64,000 nt of DNA from Cenococcum geophilum 1.58 (Eukaryota; Ascomycota; Dothideomycetes; Gloniales; Gloniaceae). Each line of letters begins with the position of its first letter. Positions within the stretch are counted from its first letter, which is position 1. This document shows, one piece after another, positions 11,211-24,123 of the stretch. The translations under genes were made by a program, and so were the position numbers. The notes under the pieces are model-generated. The model made no database searches. It saw only the letters and a list, made by a program, of their open reading frames with translations, and was not told the origin of the DNA. The stretch spans positions 1,364,001 to 1,428,000 of the forward strand of contig KV748207.1 in NCBI GenBank assembly GCA_001692895.1, written 5' to 3'.

Positions 11211-14200
11211 ATAAATTCAATTTACCGCCCGTCCCGGTCCCCCTAGTAGGTCCACGCAGGCTAATACCTTCTATAGGAAAAACTCTAACTTAGAGAAAAC
11301 CCCACCTCGGGCCGCGCTGGAGAGATAGCAGCGTTCCGATATCAGAGCGCCGGCGGCTCGCCTTCTACCTGCCTTCAAGTCTGCATATTAAGCCAACTAG
11401 CCGCGCTTCGCGGACAATCTTACTCTACCCCCTTCTTTCCTTATCCTTTTACCCTTATTCTTTTACTAGTCCTCTAGGCTTTAAAAGGGCTGGTATCTAC
11501 TTATATCCTCTATATCTATTGCCTTTACTGCCTAAAACTAGGGTAACGTACCTAACTGTACTAGCCATTTTGCTGCTACTTAGGCGCTTTCTTTATTATT
11601 TAAAACATCCTAAAGGCGTTTAGAGGCGTATTTTGCTATAAAGTCCGCCCTTTAGTAGTATGGACACTAGAATAGTATATAGTAAACTATCTGCCTTATC
11701 TAGCCATATTTGTACCGTAGGAGAACCACCGGTATACCGACGGATATAAGCTATATATTAAGCCCTATTACCTCTATACGAAGAAGAAATAGTACTATAG
11801 CCTCTGCTTTTGTTAGGCCTTTATATAATGGGATTATAGGTTTCCCCTATGGGGTCTTCTACGTGGTTTCTATACGGTCTTTAGCTTTTACCTACTACCG
11901 TTATTGCTATTCTAAATCTGCCTATTTCGCGATAAAGGTAGTTGCCTACCTTTAGTGCTAGTGACCTTTTATGCGGTAGTGGCGCTCCGCCTACGCTCTA
12001 CCGGCGTTCCGCTAGCCGCGCTTGTAGGGGTTTATTATAGCTTCCCGCTTTATATAGTCCTTCTAGTATATAAGAAAGCCTTATATCTTATTTTTATAGT
12101 TTTTTACGTGTTCCCTAAGCGCTTTTAATAGTATTAGTAGCTGTTTTGTTTTTTGTTGGCGCTTTATTAATATATTTTAGATACCGTTAAGTGCCTTTAC
12201 TAATTCCTTTTCTACCCTATTAGAGGCTGTCTTAGCGGCTTTTTAGAGGGCTGTCGTTTTAATATGGAGTTGGATTGGGGGAATAGCCGCTTCCTTCTCT
12301 ATTGTAGCTATTGGTGTTCGCTAGTATGCCCCTATAACCCTGCGGAGATACTAGTTCTAGACTTTCTGTAGTAGTTTAAGCAAGCTTTTCGCTAGCGTTC
12401 CGCCGTTATCCCGTACTTCTTATACTTGGGCGCTATATAGTATCGCTAGTCGGACGGTGGCTGTATATAGGAGGCGTAAGCGGCATATTGATGGGCCCTA
12501 TATAAATGTGGTGATCCTTAATATTGCTTTAAAGGCTACTAAGCCCTTACTTGCGGCCTTTTTAACCTATTTTTTTTATTAGAGCTTAGGGTCTACCTAG
12601 ATCCCTAGGACTTATATGCTGGTTTTCTAGGGGGCTGTCTCGTAGCTGGCGATGCGTACGGTAGACGTAAGGTTTATAGTGGCGTGGCGCCGTTGCCTTG
12701 TGAAGTATATAAGCTAGTACTTCTTAGGGGCGAACGCCGCCCTATATTAATTTGCTTATATAGTATAGTAGTTATAGGCGGCCTCTAATTGTTGATAGTT
12801 CTCTGCTGTGGAGTCCCCCTAGGTAATAAGGTTTGTGTTATCTATAAAGCTAAACCCTAGCGTGCCGCTGTTGGGGCGCTAGAATTCCTTTAATAGCTCT
12901 AATATAAAAAAGAGGAATAAGATTGGTAATAAGGGTGACCCCTAGGGGATGCCTATCTGTGTCTAAATCCAGTTGCCTTTATATTCTGTGAACTTAATAT
13001 AGGTTTTATGTGCTATTAGAAAGCTTTATATAAAATCTATAAGCTACTTTAAAAAGCCTTTTTTTTTTAGAATGTGGAGGAGCCTTTTATAGGAGACGTT
13101 ATTAAATGCCCCTACTAAGTCTAGGCTTAGTATTAACACCATATACCCGCGGCGCGTTCGCCACGTCGTTTATATATAAGAGCTAAGCAGTCCTACCGCT
13201 AATAGTGTGGATTATTTATGCCTTACTCCTATCTAGTTCTAAGGGAGTAGTCTATACTCCTCCGTAGCCTTAGATATAATATTAGCTACGTGCTTTTCTA
13301 GAACTTTTACTAGCGTGTTTTTAAGGGTAATTAGTCTATAGCTACCTAGGAGAGAGTAGTCTTTCTTTCCTTCTTTATATAATACTATAGTTATAGATTC
13401 TTTAAGGCTTTCTAGTATTATTCCACTGGTAAAGTAATAACTGGCTGCTTCTGCTAAATCTTTTATAATAACTAGGGCAGCCACTTTAAGGACCTTATTT
13501 GGTATGCTATCTAGCCCTAAGGCTTTTCTATTTAAAAGACTTCTAATAAGCTTACTGATTTCTTCTGTTAAGATAGTGGGGCTAATATTGAGTATATTTT
13601 GTTCCCTTATTGTCTCTATATTGCTAAGGTCTACTGTTTTAGTTTTAGGAAAGAACTTGGCTGTAAGGATATTGGCCTTTATAATATTATTATCTGTTAA
13701 GGGATCCTTAGTAGACCTTCTAAGGTTTAGTAGATAGGGGTCCGCCTTTACTACGCTTGCTTTTTTACTCTATTTTAATAGAGTCTAAAGTCCCTTATTA
13801 TATGGTTTTAATTAATCTTTAGTAAGTTTATAAATAAAGCGTCTTTAGTTATTACGACTGACTCTCCTAGTCTCTTTTTGCAGTTAATTATTTAATGCTA
13901 AATATCTTTGGTGGTTCTTGGGGTTGTTATAAGCTTAGAGCTGTCGTCGCGCCTATTAGGCGCCGGCGTAGAGCTATATAGCCTATAGCGACTATTCTTA
14001 ACGGGCCTGCCGGCTAGGCTGTGCTTATAGGCAGTGTTCTTTAAGTGCTTGCTTAATCCCTTCCTATAGGGCTTAAATGGGGTTTTTAGATATAATCCAG
14101 TTAAGCTCCTGGATGCTTTAGAGAAAGCCCTATAAGTTTAGCTTCTTAAGGGCAAGGCGCTAGCGTTCCGCTAGCGGACAGCTGGTGTTATTAATTTGGA

Positions 14201-16491
14201 TGTGGATTGGTATATAGTCTCTTATAAGGGCCTATTCCTTAACTATACTATAAAAGTTAACTTTTCTATATAGATCTGGTGATATAAACATAAGGTCTAT
14301 TATACTTTCCTATTGCCCTCTTTTCTATATAGGCTCTCCTTTTAGTGTAATAAGTACTAGGCCTTTAGTATTAGTTTTAGCCAGAAGGCGTTCCGCCTGC
14401 TCTTTACTAGCTATATACTTTCCGCCCTATATTAAATGGTGGGCGTTAAAGTTACTTAAGAGTATAATTTCTCCCTTAGCTTCCTTAATAGCTATTTTAA
14501 CCTTAGGCTATACCCTAATCTAAGGGCTATCTTCGCGCGGGTTATAAATATTAATAATTATAGCCTTTAGCCCCTTTAGGCGTACCTAGAGGGCTGCGGT
14601 AAAGAGGCCGTACTGTCTACGCTTTTAATATACGGCATTAATATTCCGGCTAATTATAAAGCAGACCTTTATTATAGGGAGAGCGTTATATATGAGTATA
14701 AATCCCCTAGGGCAGTATATTAATTTGGTGTATTTATTATATACTAGCTCCTAGATTATAAGGACCTAGTAGTCTGCTACCGTAACACTATTAAAGAAGG
14801 GGCGATACGCCCCTTAGTTTGCATTTCCGTAGTTATACTAGATAATTGTATACTTACTTATTTAAAGTGGGTATAGGCTTATTTATGTCTGTGTCCTATT
14901 TCTTATTATTTTCGCTATTAACTATTATTGCTTTATTAGCGCGAAGCCGGAGCCTTAATTATAATCTATCTTTGCTTGCTATTTTAATAAAAGATAGTTT
15001 ACCTAGTCCCCGTTTAAGTAGTTATTCTTAAGTCCCTAGGTAAAATATTTTCTGTCCTCTTTTCTTATTAGTGCTAATTATAAGGTTTCCTGGTATTAAG
15101 GGTTAGTATATTATTTTTATGGCTTCTTATATGCGGAGCGACTGCGTTAAAAGGGCTATCCTCTTTATTTAGATACCTTTAAGGTAGCTTTAAAAGGTCC
15201 TATACTCTTTTTTTTGCTATGCTTTATAGGCTTTACCGCAGTTAATATAGGATACCCTTTTTTTAGGGCAATCTGTGGTGTTATATGGTCCCGCATATTA
15301 CCTATATTTTATTTACTTTCCGTATACGCTTTATATATACCCCTATTAATTATAGTAGTAGCATTACTTTATAATTATGCTATTCTTAAATAGCCTAGTC
15401 TTAAAAAGCTAGAATTTAATAACTATCCTACTTTTTACAATCTTTTGCTAAATTGCTTAGGTTAGGACGCCAATTATAATTATTCCCCTAGTCTTCTTGG
15501 GTTCTCTTTAGGCGCTACTAGAGTTTACCTAGCGTTTTGCCTATGCTTTAGGGTTATATAACTATTAAATCCGGCTAATAGCTATCCCAGGTATAAGGCG
15601 CTTTATGGCTTTATAAATAGATTAAGTTAATTCTAAATTATCTACGTCCCTTCCGCTATTAATTAGAGTCTTAAGCGGGACTCCTAATACTTCTAGGAGG
15701 TAATTTTTCCTTAGTATCCTAAGTCCTAGCGCGTTTGGCCTATTTAGGATTTAGTTCTTTATTATTTAGGAGGGAATGTAGATATCTACGTCCCTACTAT
15801 TAAGGGTACGTACGGTGTATGCGCTTAGTATTATTCTCTAAATAGTCTTAAGAAGCTCCCCTAGTTTATAGCCCTAGGGCTCCTTAAGCCGGACGCGTAT
15901 ACTTGCTCTCTGTGGTGTCGCAACTATATTTACCGTGCGGGCCGCCTATGCAGTAACAGCTGCCTAGGTTTGGACCTGTACTAGGGGAACTCCTAGGCCT
16001 AGGGGTCCTCCTTTATGCGTTTTTTTTTGGATTTTCTTAATACTAGCTTTAATTTGGTTAAGCTAGGCCTTAGTTTTTTATTCTTGGGTTATCTAGGGGA
16101 CTAGACGCGTTAAGAGGGCTTTAATATACTATATTACCTTTTAAATAGAGGCAAGTATCTAGTGCCGTAGGGTTTCTTCCTCCTCTTTTATAAGATTGTC
16201 TTTAATTTATTTAAGTATTTCCTTTAGTTTTTGCTATTACTAGCAGCTGTTTTTTTTGCGTTGTTACCCACCTAGTTTATAGTTCGGTTCCCGCACGTCG
16301 CGACTCTTACGACTCTAGCAGGAAGCCTGCGCCCCTCCGTCGTCCCCTATGCTCTAGATGGGGGCGATGTGGTTTTATGGGGTTTCTCGGTGCGGGGAAT
16401 AGGATTCCGATATCGGGTTGCTTTATTAAGTGGTTTTAGGCTGGTTTTGCTGCTGTTGCGGCCTACCCTACCTAAATATTATTTAAATTTA
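11211..16491 (-). mobile_element. Tad-like non-LTR retrotransposon (LINE), apparently near full length, RIP-damaged
   Basis: Flanked by a 17-bp target duplication (11,194-11,210 and 16,492-16,508) with one C/T difference, and inserted in the Gypsy integrase. On the minus strand, right to left: a GC-richer 5' leader (16,250-16,490); ORF1 with zinc-knuckle remnants near 15,220-15,260; an AP-type endonuclease region about 13,900-14,850; reverse transcriptase with an open stretch at 13,239-13,484 (blocks KEGKKDYS, SYRLITLKNTLVKVLEKHVA and EYRLLP, typical of LINE RT); and an RNase H-like part toward 11,500-12,300. This order fits the Tad clade. Many stops and frame breaks make it inactive. The tail at the left end is AT-rich without a clear poly(A). 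Confidence 0.8.
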
Positions 16492-17180
16492 TATATCAAT
16501 TATTAATAGGATAATTAGATATTATAGTTAGCTCTAATATAATATGTATATAACATAAGCATCTATAGTAGTATAAAAATAACCCCTTATAAAGCATTGT
16601 TTAGGGTAAAAGTAAATAACCCCTAAAATATTAAGGATATTATTTCTAAAAGGGAGGCACCGGCAGCGTCTAAAAGAATTAAGCAAATAAGAATTTGCAG
16701 AAAAGAACTTAAAAAGCACTTACTAAACGCCTAGGCTATGCAAAAAAGGTACTATAATAAAAAATATATACTAAAAGAATTTGAGATAGGAGACGAAGTC
16801 TTACTATCTATAAAAAAAATATCTAAATAAAATATATTAAGAAGAAGCTAGATCACCAGTAGCTCGGACCCTTTAAAATAGTTAGAAAAACTAAAGGAAA
16901 TTAAGCCTATAAATTAAAATTGCCGGAGTTATATCTAATATATCCTATATTTTATATTTTCTTACTAAAGCTATACTGGAGAAGAGATAGTACGGAACCG
17001 CTACCCCCTAGCGAAATTAATAGGGAACTAGAATAGAATATAAAAGATATTTTAGACTAAAGATGGCGCTAGAAAAGCGCGAATTCTTAATCTATTAGGA
17101 AGGATACTTTTAGGCGCATAATAGTTAGGAACTTAAGGAGCACCTTTAGCTAGGATATAACACAGCAATTAAAACCTTCC

Positions 17181-18064
17181 TAAAGATTAAAGATAAAGAT
17201 TTAGTAGCGGTTCTAAATATACTATAAATAAGATAATAGGGAAGACCCTATAAATTAAAACTATAAGGTTAAGTATAGGCATTAAGAATGGAAACATTTT
17301 ATTATTATAATAGGGATCCTAGAACCCTATAAGGGAAAGCCTATAAAATTTATAGGAGAACTACTAGGGATATTATCTAAAGAAGACGCTATTTAAAAAT
17401 AAGTAGTAGTAATATAAGAAGAGGTCTTAGGGATTTAGAAAGACCTTTAAGGATAAAAGGGGAGTATCTAGTCTAGTACCGGAGATACGTAGTAAAGTTA
17501 ATAGTATAAAGAGGAGTAAAAGGACAGCCTATAAAGAATTAAAATTTTTAAGAAATTATAAAGCACCTATAGGAATACTACTTATTTATTATATATGGGG
17601 ATTATAGAAGTGCACTACCTTTATATAAATTGCTACCAAAGCTTAGAATAAAGGTATCCCTAAAGTATAAAGTTAATTCCTAATAATAGGGCATCTTAGA
17701 GGCACCTAAGAAGCACTATATAAAGCTATTTTATAAAAAGAAGGGAAGAACTAAATAATAACTTAAATACTAATAGCAGTAACAGGAGCCTCCTCTTCTA
17801 TCTTAATGTTATTATTAACGGTATTATTAGCACTTCTACTAATATTCTTCTTAGTATAATAGGAGCTAGAAGGACTAGCACAGGCGGGAAACCAGTAAGG
17901 AAAATGTTTATTTTAACTTTTATTACTATCCTTAGTATCCCTAGGCTCTAAATTAGCATCTAAGCAGGGATCTAAAAGCTGTTGGCTAAGAAAATTAGCA
18001 TAGTTCCTAAATATATTACTAGAGAAACTCACCTAGCTAAAAAGGCCTATATAAGAGTGTAAAT
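17181..18064. other. Unassigned RIP-damaged AT-rich sequence
   Basis: No long frame and no family that I recognise. The stretch is continuous with 24,124 onward once the Copia element is removed. Across that junction one plus-strand frame reads CKCYYL, then two Cys-spaced residues (ICAL), which might be a zinc-binding segment of a lost coding sequence. Probably transposon-derived. Confidence 0.4.
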
Positions 18065-18069
18065 GTTAT

Positions 18070-18288
18070 TGTTTGTATCAACTTAATGATACAAGTGAGT
18101 CATATCCCAGGGCACGAAATACGTATAGTATCGTATGCTCTTTGGGATGGTGGTGACTGTCGATTCTATTGAGGTAGACTACGTGGTCTATATACTGACG
18201 CGCCTCCCCCTAATTAGTCAGCACCTAAGTGGTTAGTGCACCAAACGCGTAACTACGCGTTTGGTGTACTACGTGCTATAATCATACA
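18070..18288 (-). repeat. 3' LTR of the Copia element
   Basis: 219 bp, begins tgtttgtatc and ends aatcataca. It contains a perfect 12-bp-arm inverted repeat at 18,239-18,266 (caccaaacgcgt, loop aact, acgcgtttggtg) with two ACGCGT hexamers. It differs from the other LTR mainly by C/T and G/A changes, as expected after RIP. Confidence 0.9.
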
Positions 18289-21200
18289 CTGGCGGTACTT
18301 GGAAATAACTTAATTATATCTAACCTCCGTAATCGCTTTAATGGAGCCATAAAACACAAAAGAAATATATAGGAAATCCCTCCCAAGGTGCCTTCTGGGC
18401 TGCCTTCCAAATAGTGCTCTAAGCTGGTCGTAAGTCCTACTTACGGTCCGTAAAGTAGACCATACGGCCTTCTAACGGGCTGTAAATAAACCGTAAGTGC
18501 TCCGTTAGTCTCGTTCTACCTATTCTATAACCCTTAGGTTAAGCTTATTTATGTTAATTAGGGTTTTAAGAGCTTAGCACGGCTTTACCTTAGTTATAGC
18601 GTCTACTAGGTTGTTTTCGGTGCTAATCCATTTAACCTCTATAATCTTACGTCGTTCGTAGGCCTAATGTAAGCACATTAGGTTGACCATAAGCCTCTTC
18701 TCCTGTGTCGTACCTAGTTTGACTAGGTAGTTATAGAGGTACTTTAAATTGGTGTATAAAACCAGGGGTAGCTACTCCAATTATAGGATCTTCTAGATTG
18801 TTAATTTAATTGCGGCTGCTATATTAAAGCCATGGGCTAGTATATATAGTTTAGAAGCTAGTATGCTGCGGGTTACTCGTTTGCATTTAATTGAAGACTA
18901 ATATAGTATATTTGCGTTCTAATTACAGTCCGTAAGTACAATTATAAAGCCGATTTGCGATAATAGGTCCCTATTATTAGCAAAGAAGGCGTCCGTAAAT
19001 ACTATTACGCTAAGGGAATTCTAGTCCAATGGTATAAAAGTAAGTCCTCTTATTACATTGTTAATTTGCCACTAAATACGCTTATTTAGCTGCTTAATAT
19101 CTTCCTCTTATAGATCTATTACCTAGGCCGCAAAGGATAAGTCGTAGGTAGATTTAGGTTGATAGACTATAGTAATATAGGCGCCTCTTACACGCTATGC
19201 AACGTATTAGTCCTTTATATTTACGGTCTTGCGGGTCTCTTTACGGGAACTAGTAAGGTCCGTAAGCTTTACTATAACAAGCCTTAGGTTTTAAGTTTAG
19301 CGTTCCTAAGTTAACTAGATTAGGTTGCCCTTTTATATAATTAAGCCTCCATTAAACTTAACTAGGGTCTACTTAGTTAACTACTCTCGCGGCTTTACTA
19401 GGAACTTGGCCTTTTATAATTTATTCTCTTTAGCGTCTATAAAAGTCTAGTCCGCTATAAAGAGGGTATCGTTTATTTAGAGTCCAACAATACTAAAGCC
19501 GTTTAATAGTGTATATAGAAGGCAGGGGTCGTAGGTTAACTGTTCCGTTTTGAGTTTATGGACGTAATACTGGTAGTATATCTTAAACTAGTGGTTTCTA
19601 GCTTCTAGCACTCCGTAAAGGGGTTTTATAACCCGTAAAATTATTCCTAGTTATAAGTTAAGCTTAAGGGGTAGTCGTATAAAGATGTCCCTACTTAGGT
19701 AGGTATTGGATTATACGTAGGCTTATAAGATATCCCGTAAGTAGAGGGCTACGGACTTAGTTTGCTGTAGTCTAGGCGTAAGTATAAGTATAATCCGTTG
19801 ACTAACTTGTTAAATTGTGGGCGATTGCGTAAGGATTAAGCCCTTTCCCTAGTTATTATAGGCTTGTATAACGAGCCTTGACTTCTTAAAGGCTTTGTTA
19901 GTACTAGGGTGCTTAATCTTGTTAACGAAGCGTGAGTTAAATATACGGACGCCTTGCGGAACGTCTTTCTCCATTACAACCGCAAAGACGCCCTTCTTAA
20001 GTAGTCCGTTAATCTCTTTACGTTATAAGTCTATAAAAGGGGTTTTCTATACTAGAACTGATATATCCATAGGCGGAGATTGCTTTACGGATGTGCCTGC
20101 GGAGGTTAGGTAGTTCTTTATTACGGGGTTCTCCATTACGGGGTACTTTTGGGGGCGTCCTCGGCTACGCTTTACGGCAGGTTTAGTAGGTTTATAGGGG
20201 ACTTCCGGAGTAGGTAGGGGTATTTCTAGTTCGTCTAGTTTGGTAGGTACTTCTAGTTTATCTAGTTTGACGGCATAGGTATTTTCGGACCAAAAATAGG
20301 GTTTTACGGATGTGCTTCTGAAGTTAGTTGGTCTGCTAGGGAGTTATATACAACACGTTTTGTCTTCTATAGCCAGTAAACGGTAAGGTCTAGTTTAATT
20401 GCCGCTCTTACGCTATACGAGGACTTTAGAATTAAGCGGGAGGTTATAAACTAAAGTCGTATTAGGTCCGTTGCGGTAATATAGAGCGCTGTTAACGGCT
20501 TATTTGGCCCGTAATTTAACTATTTCGGCTATTGCCTTCCGTATTATAGCTACTTATTCCATAATAGACGGGGCAGCAGGGCCTAGGTTACTTATCCTTA
20601 GGTAGGCTCCGTAAACCAAGAGGGTAGGTGCTAGTCCGTTAGGGCTAGCGGTGTCGTTAATAGCTTTTACGGCCATCTGTAAAGCCAGTTCCTTTTAAAT
20701 GTCCTTATACTCGTCCGTAATAATCTGGTAAGCTCTCTATAGGGCTAGGTAAGCTCGCTTAATAAGCCTAATAGACTAGTGCGCCTTAACTAGAACGGCT
20801 TTTATTAAAATAGCCATGGCCGTAGTATACTATTGGAATTCCTTGCTGATAAAGTTCCTACTAGCGTTATAGGTAATATACTTAGAAGGTCTAAGGTATG
20901 TATTAATCCAGCAGGTCCGTAAAATGTCCTAAGTATATTTTATAGATATATTTTGCAACTAACGGGCGGCTTAATAGCGGGTTGCCTCGTTAATTATATA
21001 TAATACTAAACTGCCGTTAATGTATATAATGTCCACGTATACTAAGTGGTTGAAGTTAAGGTCCTTATAAAGGGTAAACTTAAATCTACTTAGGGAACGT
21101 CCGTATTTCTGGCAAAAAGAGCAGTATTTAGTTAGGTGGTTAATTGCCTTCCTATTAACATCGTCGTGTCTAGAGCGTTTAAGGACTCTATATAGCTTTT

Positions 21201-23899
21201 CGGCTAACGGGTAGCTAAAGCGGCGGTATAGTTAGTGGATTTTAGTACTGGTAAGGTAGCACGGGTTATAGTTAAAAGATTCCTAAATATAGGTCTGTAA
21301 AGTCTCTCCCTATATAAGGAACGGGTGTCTAAATTGTTATATAATTGGCAGGGTAATATGCTTACTTCCTAGGGCAGTTATGGGGCTAATTACGGTATCC
21401 GTAACATTATTATAGTAAACTTATAACCTATCTATGTCCGTAAAACAGAGTAGAAAAGGGGTGTCCGCTTTTACTATATAGAAGTTAACTAGGTTAATTA
21501 GGGTCTTAACTGCCACTAATCTAATTAATGTGGTTAAGCCGATGCCGAATTGGACGTTTACGGCCCTAGTTTGCATAGTATTAATGTCTATATTATTATT
21601 TGTGGTGGTCTTATATGTAAGGTATTATCCGTAACCTGTAGTAGATTTCTTAGAGGCACCTATATTAATTATAACGCCGTAGAATTCTTTAGGGGTATAG
21701 CGTTTAGTGGTGATATATGCAAATAGGTCCTGTTCGCGGTCCGTGACGTCTATAATGGGTCCAACGGGTGTATTTATAGGCTGGTTTTTAGGTACAATTA
21801 AGTGTATAAAGGAGCGGTTAGCTAATACGGTTGTAATATTAAAGGCTTAGCTGTCCGTAAAAGGTCTAAAAGTAGTTAGGAATGTCTTTAAGGTCTCCTA
21901 TTCCTAAGTATTTAAGTTAAAGTTAATTATAAGGGCTTCTATTAACTTATTAGGAGGCTCTTCTACTTCCTTTTCTTCGTATTTTAAAATAAACTGGTTA
22001 ATATGGTTATTAAGTCTCTTCCTAGACTTAGTACGTTCTTCCTAGGTATGCCTTATAGACTAATATCCTTCCTTACCGCACACAAAGCACTTTTAGCTAG
22101 TTTGTCTGCGGGGGTATGCTTTTATATAGGAGTTGCTGTGGGGGTTACGGGTAGGACCTGGTCGATGCGGGTGCTGCTAGCGGTAGCGGTGGTCCGTAAA
22201 GTAGGCGTCTGAGTTAGTTTGTAGGTTTTGCAGGTCTGTAATAAAGGCTTAGGTACTATCTAGCGGGTTTAAGACTTCGTACTTTACAATAAAGGACCGT
22301 AAATCGTTAATAAGACCAGCTACGGTATCTGCGGGCTTATAGTAGGCGTATTTATAGGGTTCTACTTTCTAGTAAGCTGTAATAAGCTTGTTATATAGGA
22401 AGTCGTCCGTTTAAAGCTTAATGTTAAGGCCGTGCTATAGGTGCCGGAGGTCTTTAATAAGAATTTGCAGGCACTCTATAGTCGACTTTTCGGTATTCTT
22501 ATTAATTATAGTCCGTAACTTAATCGCATTCTATTAGGTAAGGATATTACGCCTATATTTTAGCCCTTTAAAGTAGTTACGTATAGCTTCGTATAGCTTA
22601 TTAAAGGAGACACCAAGAGGGTTGCTCTTAAGGTTAGTGTAGTAGTAGTTAAGGGCTAGGCCGCGCAGCATAGTGGAATAGGCTTGGCTAAATTCCTATT
22701 TAGGAATATTAGCCTTCCGACAGAGGTCCGTAAAGATAATAAGTTTAAAGTTAAAGTTATCGTTTTCACCGCTATACTTAAATTCGTTGGTATAGAGCTT
22801 AGCTAAGTTAGCTAGTTCCTTGCCGTAGGTCTTTACTTAAGTAGGTTGCGGATCTATAACTTAGGCGGTCTACGGATCTATGGCTTAGGCAATAGGAGGG
22901 TTTTAGTCCGTATTTTAGTTTGCGGGGGTATTATGGTCCATAATTTGGGTTATGGGGGTATTACGGTCCGTAACTTAAGTACTAGGTATGCTTTGGCCCG
23001 TAAAATTAATTCCAAAATTACTTAGGTTTATAGGATGAATTTGGTTAAGTAGGTTAAGTATAAGGCTAGTAATACTATTAAGTTTGGGAGAAGCAAAGAG
23101 TTTATTAGTAACTTTAACCTAGTCTAGGATTTCCTCTTTAGTCCATTCCGTTTGGTCCTCCTCCTATATTATGTTATATAAGGACCATATAATAGTAACT
23201 CGTTTATCCTTTTTAACCTATACACCTTAGTGACGTAAAAGGGTTCATAGGTTACGGATAGCAGTAGGGTTACAAGTCTTAAGAATATCTTCCGTAAAGT
23301 CCGTAAAGTCTTCTTTATATTGCTCCCACAGGTCGTTATTTATAAGCTTAAAATATCCATATTTAAGGATTTTGTACTTAATATAGTTATTAACGTCAGC
23401 TATAGACGTAAGGTTAACTCCTTATCTCTATTTCTTTCAACCTTTATTAATCTGCTTGCTTATGTCTGCTATACTATATAGTATAGTACGTAGCGGGTGG
23501 TAGTAGCTTATAACGGGTGGGGGAGGTCTTATAACGGTCCGTAAAATTAATTAAAGGGTCCGTAATAGTTTAAGAGGTCTTATAATAGTTTATAACGGCG
23601 ATTAACAGGTCCGTAATGGTTTATAGGGGGGTAGGGGGTTTCCGTAAAAGGTCCGGAGGGGTTTAAGGTTTAAGGGGTTAAGGATAGGGGGTTCCGTAAG
23701 GGTCTGTATTTGTGTCTATAAACTTCCGGTAAACCGTACTAAGACTTAAATAAGTATATAGAGTTAGTAATAGTTCCGTAATCCCTGGCTTCCGACCTTC
23801 TAGTAGGTTATACTAGGAGTCTAAACGGGTAGTTGCTGTTATGTATCGCTCAGGGGGAGGTGTTAAGTAATTGCTAATCTGTGCGCGCTTACTAATCAG

Positions 23900-24118
23900 T
23901 GTTTGTATTAACTTAATAATACAAGTAAGTTATATCCCGGGGCACGAAATACGTATAGTATCGTATGCTCTTTGGGATGGTGGTGACTGTCGATTCTATT
24001 AAGGTAGACTACGTGGTCTATATACTAACGCGCCTCCCCCTAATTAGTTAGCATCTAAGTGGTTAGTGCACTAAACGCGTAACCACGCGTTTGGTGTACC
24101 ACATGCTGTAATTATACA
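23900..24118 (-). repeat. 5' LTR of the Copia element
   Basis: 219 bp, begins tgtttgtatt and ends aattataca. The hairpin at 24,069-24,096 is kept with one arm mismatch. As the RT is on the minus strand this copy would carry the promoter. Confidence 0.9.
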
Positions 24119-24123
24119 GTTAT

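Larger units (their letters stand above)
5049..17180 (+). mobile_element. Degenerate Ty3/Gypsy retrotransposon, plus strand, split by two later insertions
   Basis: Domains appear in Gypsy order. A gag zinc knuckle (YNCGKKGYIKYF) lies near 5290-5345. An aspartic protease block (LIDSGATIGFIS) lies near 5495-5535. The start of RT (PPFRPLYI) ends at 6278. RT resumes at 8735 with APIIFIPKKDKT and VYLNNIIVYSN near 9165-9200. RNase H and a tether follow to about 10,800. Integrase (DFIIGLPP near 10,860; SNRGTVFN near 11,045) reaches 11,210 and resumes at 16,509. A chromodomain-like tail ends near 17,100. Removing the inserts 6279-8734 and 11,211-16,491 with one target duplication each restores continuous homology. 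All frames are broken by RIP-type stops. The 5' LTR and most of gag are missing, and no 3' LTR was identified. Confidence 0.75.
18070..24118 (-). mobile_element. Complete Ty1/Copia retrotransposon (6049 bp), RIP-damaged
   Basis: Two 219-bp LTRs (18,070-18,288 and 23,900-24,118) and a perfect 5-bp target duplication GTTAT (18,065-18,069 and 24,119-24,123) define it. On the minus strand the complement of about 19,430-19,490 reads INDTLFIAD and FIDAKE, matching the QTDDTLFL block of fungal Copia RT with an Asp-to-Asn change. The right LTR is therefore the 5' LTR, gag lies toward 22-23.7 kb and RNase H toward 18.5 kb. Stops break all frames. The interior is strikingly rich in the hexamer ccgtaa. 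No intact coding region remains. Confidence 0.85.

Noticed and set aside
13239..13737. Open frames at 13,239-13,484 and 13,504-13,737 as separate genes
   Set aside because: The first is a surviving piece of the LINE reverse transcriptase; the second is on the opposite strand over LINE sequence and has no coding signs.
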